Under the pieces are notes generated by a model, which was given only the letters and a program-made list of their open reading frames with translations, did no database searches and was not told where the DNA came from. From Bacteroidales bacterium (GTDB lineage: Bacteria; Bacteroidota; Bacteroidia; Bacteroidales; Muribaculaceae): a stretch of DNA of 27,133 nucleotides. The position numbers were made by a program, and so were the translations under genes. Below are positions 1-5,041 of this stretch, in pieces. The stretch covers positions 1-27,133 of the forward strand of contig SFLG01000043.1 of the NCBI GenBank assembly GCA_004553485.1. The letters are read 5' to 3'. Within the stretch, counting starts at the first letter, position 1. Each line of letters opens with the position of its first letter.

Positions 1-83
1 AATCGGGAAAGAATTAACAGTATTTAACACTGAAAAAATGAACTTTTTTGGAGGGGAGGGAAGGCGGGAATGTTAAAGTATTG

Positions 84-166
84 GCAAGCTGACGCTTGCG
101 GTGTTGGCGCCTGCGGCGCGGTATTGGCAGGCCGGAGGCCTGCGGTATGGGCAAGCTGGCGCTTGC
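84..166. repeat. Cluster of four short hairpins with different arms
   Basis: Four stem-loops follow one another about every 22-24 bp: 84-99 (GCAAGC, loop TGAC, GCTTGC), 107-119 (GCGCC, loop TGC, GGCGC), 127-143 (GCAGGCC, loop GGA, GGCCTGC) and 151-166 (GCAAGC, loop TGGC, GCTTGC). The spacers share a GGTATTGG-like or GGTGTTGG-like word. The arm sequences differ, but each keeps perfect pairing, so structure rather than sequence is kept. The first and last arms are identical. This resembles small palindromic intergenic repeats (REP/MITE-like), but I cannot name a family. Confidence 0.7.
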
Positions 167-183
167 AGGGGGGGCAAGTGAGT

Positions 184-203
184 AAAAACCGCAAGCGGTT
201 TTT
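184..203. terminator. Bidirectional intrinsic terminator candidate
   Basis: The arms AAAAACCGC (184-192) and GCGGTTTTT (195-203) pair perfectly. The stem has an A run on its left and a T run on its right, so it could stop transcription from either side. The gene it would serve on the left lies outside the window. Confidence 0.55.
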
Positions 204-288
204 CGCAGTAACAAAAAAAAGGGGGGGGCTGGGCCTTGGGTTGTAAGGGGCGGGCGATAATGAGAAAGGGTGCACAATAAAATATTAG

Positions 289-332
289 AAAATGCGTTTA
301 TAAGACTGTATGACCATCATTAAACGCATTTT
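289..332. repeat. 12-bp perfect inverted repeat upstream of porQ
   Basis: AAAATGCGTTTA (289-300) is the exact reverse complement of TAAACGCATTTT (321-332), with a 20-bp spacer. It ends 61 bp before the porQ start at 394. It could be a hairpin in the leader or an operator; the sequence does not say which. Confidence 0.55.
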
Positions 333-393
333 GCACACATATATAATAAAAAGGGCGGCGGCCGGTGTAGTTAATAGACCGAAGGCCGCTATA

Positions 394-508
394 ATGAGAA
401 GGGCGGTGGCGGCACTGGCGGCGCTGGCCCTGGCTGTGCCCGCTGTCTTCGCCCAGGACGGCAGCGCGGCATATCACCGGTTCGAGCCGCATCTACGGTC
501 TGGGCGGC
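394..508 (+). pseudogene. porQ 5' part: signal peptide, out of frame with the rest
   Basis: An ATG at 394 opens a typical signal peptide (MRRAVAALAALALAVPAVFA, then QDGSAAY). Bacteroidota exported proteins often mature at such an AQDG site. After the tyrosine codon (470-472) this frame turns into arginine-rich nonsense. The conserved PorQ sequence SSRIYGLGG continues at 482-508 in the +1 frame. The two halves clearly belong to one gene. The missing piece is 3n+2 bases; about 14 fits the usual distance between these motifs as I remember the family, giving an expected protein near 338 residues. This is a true small deletion or an assembly error. Confidence 0.75.
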
Positions 509-1396
509 GTGAACATCTCGCTTGTCGACGACGATATCTTCAACGCCGACCAAAACCCGGCCCTTTTGGGTCAGGAGATGTCCAACCAGGTAGGTGTCAA
601 CTATATGCGCTACCTTGGCGGCAGCAACTTTGCCGGAGCACGGTATGCGCGCAGCGTGGGCGCACACGGCACACTGGGCGGTTTTATCCATTATTTCGGG
701 TACGGCTCAATGAAAGAGACCGACGAAAGCGGCAACATCCTCGGCACCTTCTCGCCCAAGGACGTCAGCTTCGGCGTCAACTATTCGTACGACATCACCG
801 ACCGCCTGCGCGGTGGCGCGGCGCTGAAACTTGTATATTCGGGCTACGCCGACTACACGGCATTTGCCCTCGCCACCGACTTGGGTATCAACTACTACGA
901 CCCCGAGCGCGACCTGTCGCTGTCGGCTGTGGTAGCCAACCTCGGCGGCCAGATTAAGCGCTTTACCGACCGCTACGACCGTCTGCCCATCGACTTCAGG
1001 CTCGGCTGGTCGCAAAGCTTCGGCACCTTCCCCGTTCGTTTCAGCATCACGGCCTGGAACCTGACAAAATGGAGCCTCCCCTACTATGAGCACGGCGACG
1101 GCAGCGCGAACAGCGAGACGGTTAAGAAAGACAGCTTCGGCAGCAACCTGTTCAGACACCTCGTCTTCGGCGCCGACCTTATCTCGAACCCCAACTGGTA
1201 CCTCGGCCTGGGCTACAACTACAAGACCCGCACCGATATGGGCACCTACTCACGCAATTTCCTCAGCGGCTTCTCGCTTGCCGGAGGCCTGAAGGTCAAA
1301 GGCTTTGGCTTTGGCGTGGCGTTTGCACAGCCGCATACAGGCGCCACGACGTTTATGGTGAATATCAACTGCGACCTTAACACGCTGCTCAACTGA
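509..1396 (+). CDS. porQ: Type IX secretion system protein PorQ, mature part (frameshifted gene)
   Basis: PorQ is an outer-membrane beta-barrel-type protein of the type IX secretion (Por) system, linked to processing and surface attachment of cargo. This frame gives about 295 residues and opens with NISLVDDDIFNADQNPALLG, the conserved block seen near the N terminus of PorQ proteins. It continues with many short alternating, glycine- and aromatic-rich strands typical of an outer-membrane barrel. Position 509 is only a GTG inside conserved sequence (GLGGVN), not a real start. The true start is 394 in another frame, so as written the protein lacks its signal peptide and could not be exported. 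The 9-bp-periodic repeat and cmk follow. Family assignment is firm; function of this copy is doubtful unless the frameshift is an artefact. Confidence 0.85.
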   Translation: MNISLVDDDIFNADQNPALLGQEMSNQVGVNYMRYLGGSNFAGARYARSVGAHGTLGGFIHYFGYGSMKETDESGNILGTFSPKDVSFGVNYSYDITDRLRGGAALKLVYSGYADYTAFALATDLGINYYDPERDLSLSAVVANLGGQIKRFTDRYDRLPIDFRLGWSQSFGTFPVRFSITAWNLTKWSLPYYEHGDGSANSETVKKDSFGSNLFRHLVFGADLISNPNWYLGLGYNYKTRTDMGTYSRNFLSGFSLAGGLKVKGFGFGVAFAQPHTGATTFMVNINCDLNTLLN

Positions 1397-1420
1397 TTTG
1401 GCAGAAGGGATAGCGGAGGA

Positions 1421-1459
1421 ATTAGAGATATTAGAGTTATTAGAGGTATCTGGCAAAGG
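1421..1459. repeat. 9-bp-periodic intergenic repeat, copy 1
   Basis: Three exact ATTAGAGNT units stand in tandem (1421-1429, 1430-1438, 1439-1447), followed by a degenerate unit starting ATCTGGCAA. The 39-bp block matches 2254-2292 at roughly 32 positions. It starts 24 bp after the porQ stop and precedes the cmk promoter. Function unknown. Confidence 0.7.
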
Positions 1460-1497
1460 TATATACAAAATTATATATGAATGTGGGAGCGCGGGCT

Positions 1498-1527
1498 TTT
1501 GCGTTCCCCTAATTTTTTGTATTTTTG
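1498..1527 (+). promoter_or_regulatory. cmk promoter (TTTG / TAnnTTTG)
   Basis: TTTG at 1498-1501 and TATTTTTG at 1520-1527 are separated by 18 bp. This matches the Bacteroidota primary sigma factor consensus (-33 TTTG, -7 TAnnTTTG). The ATG of cmk lies 21 bp after the -7 element, so the leader would be short. Confidence 0.65.
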
Positions 1528-1547
1528 TGAAGATATTCTTCATAACG

Positions 1548-2252
1548 ATGGAAAAAGGAACACCCAAAATAGTTATCGCCTTTGACGGCTTTTCGTCGTC
1601 AGGCAAGAGCACTATGGCCAGGGCGCTTGCCAAGCGCTTAGGCTACAGATATATAGACAGCGGAGCAATGTACCGCGCCGTCACCCTTTACGCCCTTGAG
1701 CACGGTATGATTGGTGCCGACGGAACGGTCGACGCCGAGGCGCTGACAAAGACGTTGCCCGAAATCAACATCGACTTTGCCGTACAGCCCGACGGCAGCC
1801 AGCACACCGTGCTCAATGGCAAAGACGTCGAGAGCGAGATACGCAACATCGAAGTGTCGTCGCACGTCTCCGCGGTTGCGGCTCTGCCCGCCATCCGCCA
1901 CGATTTGGTGACCAAGCAACAGGCTTTCGGAAAGTCGAAGGGTATAATCATGGACGGCCGCGACATCGGCACCACCGTCTTCCCTGACGCCGAGCTCAAA
2001 ATTTTTGTTAACGCCCCTGCCGCCACCCGTGCCCTTCGCCGCTACGAGGAGCTGAAGGCCAAAGGCCAGCAGGTCAGCTACGACGAGATCCTTGCCAACG
2101 TCGAGCAGCGAGACCACCTCGACTCTACCCGCGCCGAGAGCCCTCTGCGCCGTGCCGACGACGCCATAGACCTGGACAACTCCGACATGACCATCGCCCA
2201 GCAGGACGCATGGCTGGACAAGGTTGTGGCCGAGCGGCTGAAGGCACTTTGA
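1548..2252 (+). CDS. cmk: Cytidylate kinase
   Basis: Cmk transfers a phosphate from ATP to CMP or dCMP in the cytoplasm, feeding pyrimidine nucleotide supply. The 234-residue product has the P-loop GFSSSGKS at 14-21, the YIDSGAMYRAVT segment at 35-46, and DGRDIGTTVFPDA at 136-148. The lid/C-terminal signature RAESPLRRADDAIDLDNS is at 195-212. Length is normal for the family. I start at 1548 because MEKGTPKIVIAFDG is the usual N terminus and lies just behind a good promoter; the frame is open further upstream, but that part reads through the 9-bp repeat. ispH follows after 116 bp. Confidence 0.96.
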   Translation: MEKGTPKIVIAFDGFSSSGKSTMARALAKRLGYRYIDSGAMYRAVTLYALEHGMIGADGTVDAEALTKTLPEINIDFAVQPDGSQHTVLNGKDVESEIRNIEVSSHVSAVAALPAIRHDLVTKQQAFGKSKGIIMDGRDIGTTVFPDAELKIFVNAPAATRALRRYEELKAKGQQVSYDEILANVEQRDHLDSTRAESPLRRADDAIDLDNSDMTIAQQDAWLDKVVAERLKAL

Positions 2253-2253
2253 T

Positions 2254-2292
2254 ATCAGAGGTATTAGAGTTAATAGAGGTATCAGGGAAATC
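2254..2292. repeat. 9-bp-periodic intergenic repeat, copy 2
   Basis: The units ATCAGAGGT, ATTAGAGTT, AATAGAGGT and ATCAGGGAA lie in tandem from 2254, one base after the cmk stop. It is homologous to 1421-1459. In the frame of the downstream gene both copies would read as a similar Leu/Glu-rich stretch ending VSGK. GGTATCAGGGA (2278-2288) can pair with TCCCAGATACC (2300-2310) with one mismatch. Confidence 0.7.
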
Positions 2293-2294
2293 AC

Positions 2295-2339
2295 AATTAT
2301 CCCAGATACCCCAATTGTCCCAAATATCCCAATTACACC
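2295..2339. repeat. Second 9-bp tandem array before ispH
   Basis: Five 9-bp units of the form AATTRTCCC follow each other: AATTATCCC, AGATACCCC, AATTGTCCC, AAATATCCC, AATTACACC. The array directly follows the copy-2 repeat and has the same period. On the minus strand it reads as GGGATAATT-like units. The array is not part of IspH: the conserved protein begins after 2369. Confidence 0.65.
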
Positions 2340-2368
2340 AACCCGGAAAGCCCCTACCCCATCCACAA

Positions 2369-3274
2369 ATGCCACAAACCGGAAAGACATTGCCGATTAT
2401 CGAGATTGACGAGCGTTCGGGCTTTTGCTTCGGCGTAGTCAATGCCATCTCCAAAGCCGAAGAAGAGCTGCAGAAAGGGTCGCCGCTATACTGCCTGGGC
2501 GACATCGTGCACAACAGCGCCGAGGTAGAACGCCTGGAGGCCAAGGGCATGCAGACGATATGCCATGCCGACCTCGACCGCCTGCCCGACAGCCGTGTTC
2601 TTCTGCGTGCACATGGCGAGCCGCCGTCGACCTACGAGGCCGCCCGCCGCAACAACATCACCATCATCGATGCCACCTGCCCCGTGGTGCTGAAACTACA
2701 GCAGCGCATAAAAAGCGCCTACGACAAGGCCAAGGCCGAAGGCAGCAACGGCCAGATTGTCATTTACGGCCGGCGCATGCATGCCGAGGTAAACGGCCTG
2801 GTGGGGCAGACCGAAGGCACTGCCGTGGTGATAGAGAGCGTCGACGACCTCGACCGCATCGACTTCAGCCGCCCCGTGTCGCTGTACTCGCAGACCACCA
2901 AAAGTCTCGAAGGCTTCCAGCACATCATCGCCGAATTAGGGCGGCGCATGCAGCCCGGTGTACGCTTCGACTATACCGACACCATCTGCCGCTCGGTAGA
3001 GAACCGCGCGGGGCATCTGCGTGACTTTGCCTCGCGCCACGACGTCATCCTCTTTGTCGCCGGCGCCAAGAGCTCGAACGGTAAAATCCTCTTCAGCCAC
3101 TGCCACGACACCAACACGCGTTCGTGGCTCATCCCCGGCCCCGAATACCTGAAGGCCGAATGGCTCTCTGACGCGCGCTCGATCGGCATCTGCGGCGCCA
3201 CCAGCACGCCCTCGTGGCTCATGGAGCAGGTTGCCGAAAAAGCCGCCGAGCTCTGCGCCTCGGCCCACAACTGA
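2369..3274 (+). CDS. ispH: 4-hydroxy-3-methylbut-2-enyl diphosphate reductase
   Basis: IspH is the last enzyme of the MEP isoprenoid pathway. It reduces HMBPP to IPP and DMAPP using a 4Fe-4S cluster. The 301-residue product shows the three cluster cysteines: C20 in SGFCFGV, C104 in DATCPVV and C207 in DTICRSV. It also has the substrate-binding histidines H48 (VHNSAEV), H82 (AHGEPPS) and H138 (MHAEVNG), plus SSNGK near 235 and CGATSTPSWLME near 275. I choose the ATG at 2369 because family homology starts a few residues later (IIEIDERSGFCFG). The frame is open back into cmk, but only through the repeat arrays. A strong terminator follows. Confidence 0.96.
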   Translation: MPQTGKTLPIIEIDERSGFCFGVVNAISKAEEELQKGSPLYCLGDIVHNSAEVERLEAKGMQTICHADLDRLPDSRVLLRAHGEPPSTYEAARRNNITIIDATCPVVLKLQQRIKSAYDKAKAEGSNGQIVIYGRRMHAEVNGLVGQTEGTAVVIESVDDLDRIDFSRPVSLYSQTTKSLEGFQHIIAELGRRMQPGVRFDYTDTICRSVENRAGHLRDFASRHDVILFVAGAKSSNGKILFSHCHDTNTRSWLIPGPEYLKAEWLSDARSIGICGATSTPSWLMEQVAEKAAELCASAHN

Positions 3275-3334
3275 CGACAGAAAGCAAAGCGCTCAGGCAT
3301 AACACACAACCATAATACAAGCAAAGCATAAACG

Positions 3335-3379
3335 ACACAGCATCCCGGTCGCGACGAGGCGGCCGGGATGCTGTGTTTT
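3335..3379. terminator. Bidirectional terminator between ispH and proS
   Basis: ACACAGCATCCCGG (3335-3348) pairs perfectly with CCGGGATGCTGTGT (3363-3376), a 14-bp GC-rich stem with a 14-base loop. TTT follows on the right. It sits between two convergent genes, where a shared terminator is expected. Confidence 0.8.
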
Positions 3380-3398
3380 ACGGGGTCGGGCGGTGTAA

Positions 3399-4883
3399 TC
3401 AGTAGTTGCGGGCGATTACCACACGGCGGGGCGAGGGCTTGCCGGTGACCATGCAGAAGCCGGGGCCGTCGTCATATCCCTCGAGGGGTATGCAGCGGAT
3501 AGTGGCCTTCGTCTCGGCCTTGATGCGCTCCTCGGTCTCCGTGGTGCCGTCCCAGTGACAGAGGAAGAAGCCGCCGTTCTCGATCTTCTCCTTGAACTCG
3601 TCGTACGAGTCGCAGTAGTAAGTCATGGCCTCGCGCTGTTTGAGGGCCTTCTGATAGATGTTGTCCTGGATGTCCTCAAGGAGTTTCTGAACATACTCCT
3701 CGATGCCTTCGAGGGGAGCCTCGTGCTTTTCGAGAGTGTCGCGGCGCATAACCTCGACAACACCCTTCTGGATGTCGCGCTCACCGAGGACAAGACGTAC
3801 GGGGACGCCCTTCAGCTCGTAGTCGGCAAATTTGAAGCCGGCGCGCTTGTTGTCGGCATCGTCGTATTTTACCGAGATGCCCATCTTGGTGAACTTCTCC
3901 ACGATCGGGTCAACGACCTTGCTGATGTTGGCCAGCTGCTCGGCGTTCTTATAGATGGGGATGATGACAACCTGGATGGGTGCCAGATGCGGGGGAAGGA
4001 CGAGGCCGTTGTCGTCGGAGTGTGTCATAATGAGCGCGCCCATAAGACGTGTCGACACGCCCCACGAGTTGGCCCAGACATATTCGGGCTTGTTCTCCTT
4101 GTTGGCGAAGGTGACATCGAAAGCCTTGGCGAAGTTCTGGCCCAGGTTGTGCGAGGTGCCGCTCTGCAGCGCCTTGCCATCCTGCATCATAGCCTCGATG
4201 GTGTATGTGTTGAGGGCGCCGGCAAAACGCTCGTTGGCGCTCTTTACGCCCTTGATGACGGGCATAGCCATATACTTCTCGGCGAACTCGGCGTAAGTGT
4301 CGATCATCTTGACCGTTCGCGCCTCGTTCTCCTCGGCGGTGGCGTGGGCGCAGTGGCCCTCCTGCCAGAGGAACTCGCTTGTGCGCAGGAACATACGAGT
4401 GCGCATCTCCCAGCGCATGACGTTTGCCCACTGATTGATGAGCAGGGGCAGGTCGCGCCACGAGTGTATCCAGTTCTTATATGTACCCCAGATTATTGTC
4501 TCAGAGGTGGGACGGACGATAAGCTCCTCCTCGAGTTTTGCCGACGGGTCGACAACGACGCCGGTGCCGTTGGGGTCGTTCATCAGACGATAGTGTGTCA
4601 CCACCGCGCACTCCTTTGCGAAGCCTTCGACATGCTCGGCCTCGCGGCAAAGGAACGATTTGGGGATGAGCAGGGGGAAGTAGGCGTTCTGCACCCCCGT
4701 TGCCTTGAACATACGGTCGAGAGTCTGCTGCATCTTTTCCCAGATGGCATAGCCGTACGGTTTGATGACCATGCAGCCGCGCACAGCCGACTGCTCGGCC
4801 AGATCGGCCTTGACAACCAGCTCGTTGTACCACTGCGAATAATTTTCCTGGCGCTTGGTCAGGCCTTTAAGTTCAACTGCCAT
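3399..4883 (-). CDS. proS: Prolyl-tRNA synthetase (ProRS, archaeal/eukaryotic-like type)
   Basis: This enzyme charges tRNA-Pro with proline in the cytoplasm. The 494-residue product has the class II core: RPTSET at 124-129, motif 2 around RWEMRTRMFLRTSEFLWQEG (157-176), and motif 3 around GVSTRLMGALIMTHSDDNGL (275-294). An anticodon-binding domain spans about 300-400, and a C-terminal zinc-binding-like region ends in the characteristic ARNY with a terminal tyrosine. The length and missing editing insert fit the shorter ProRS type used by Bacteroidota, not the E. coli type. It is transcribed alone from the promoter at 4923-4954 and converges on ispH. Confidence 0.96.
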   Translation of the reverse strand: MAVELKGLTKRQENYSQWYNELVVKADLAEQSAVRGCMVIKPYGYAIWEKMQQTLDRMFKATGVQNAYFPLLIPKSFLCREAEHVEGFAKECAVVTHYRLMNDPNGTGVVVDPSAKLEEELIVRPTSETIIWGTYKNWIHSWRDLPLLINQWANVMRWEMRTRMFLRTSEFLWQEGHCAHATAEENEARTVKMIDTYAEFAEKYMAMPVIKGVKSANERFAGALNTYTIEAMMQDGKALQSGTSHNLGQNFAKAFDVTFANKENKPEYVWANSWGVSTRLMGALIMTHSDDNGLVLPPHLAPIQVVIIPIYKNAEQLANISKVVDPIVEKFTKMGISVKYDDADNKRAGFKFADYELKGVPVRLVLGERDIQKGVVEVMRRDTLEKHEAPLEGIEEYVQKLLEDIQDNIYQKALKQREAMTYYCDSYDEFKEKIENGGFFLCHWDGTTETEERIKAETKATIRCIPLEGYDDGPGFCMVTGKPSPRRVVIARNY

Positions 4884-4922
4884 ATCTTTATAGTTTCTTC
4901 GTTAAGGGCTTGTTTGCGAGTG

Positions 4923-4954
4923 CAAAGGTAGTAATAATTGTAGAATTACGCAAA
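4923..4954 (-). promoter_or_regulatory. proS promoter
   Basis: Read on the minus strand, TTTG (4951-4954) and TACCTTTG (4923-4930) are 20 bp apart, a close match to the Bacteroidota consensus. The -7 element lies 39 bp from the proS start codon. Confidence 0.7.
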
Positions 4955-4960
4955 AGGCAG

Positions 4961-4998
4961 CCCCGTCGCGCAACATTTGCCGTTGTCGCGCGACGGGG
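4961..4998 (-). terminator. Terminator candidate of the glycosidase-like gene
   Basis: CCCCGTCGCGC (4961-4971) pairs perfectly with GCGCGACGGGG (4988-4998), an 11-bp stem. On the minus strand a short TTTT follows after five bases. It lies between the stop of the gene at 5042 and the proS promoter, so it would also insulate proS. Confidence 0.55.
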
Positions 4999-5010
4999 TG
5001 TGTGGGTTAA

Positions 5011-5030
5011 GTACCGGGGCGTACCGGGGC
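5011..5030. repeat. Perfect 10-bp tandem duplication
   Basis: GTACCGGGGC occurs twice back to back, just downstream of the minus-strand stop at 5042. It looks like a small replication-slippage duplication. Confidence 0.7.
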
Positions 5031-5041
5031 GTGCCTGTGCA

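Larger units (their letters stand above)
1..393. other. Gene-free left end, rich in small hairpins
   Basis: I find no convincing gene here; the open frames are short, proline- and arginine-rich translations of the repeats. The stretch holds a run of four small stem-loops (84-166), a terminator-like stem (184-203), an A8-G8 homopolymer junction (213-228) and a 12-bp inverted repeat (289-332). It precedes the porQ signal-peptide start at 394. I did not find a clean TAnnTTTG promoter for porQ in it. Confidence 0.6.

Noticed and set aside
14..277. Two minus-strand open frames in the left end
   Set aside because: They translate the hairpin cluster and homopolymers, are Pro/Arg-rich and resemble no protein family.
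1398..1547. Extended N terminus of Cmk
   Set aside because: It reads through the 9-bp repeat and the promoter; family homology starts at 1548.
2254..2339. CRISPR-like array
   Set aside because: The units are 9 bp with no spacers, and no cas genes are nearby.
2210..2368. Extended N terminus of IspH
   Set aside because: It would overlap cmk and run through both repeat arrays; the usual N terminus begins shortly after 2369.
3555..4931. Long open frame opposite proS
   Set aside because: It is a mirror frame caused by the GC-rich codon use of proS and has no recognisable domain.
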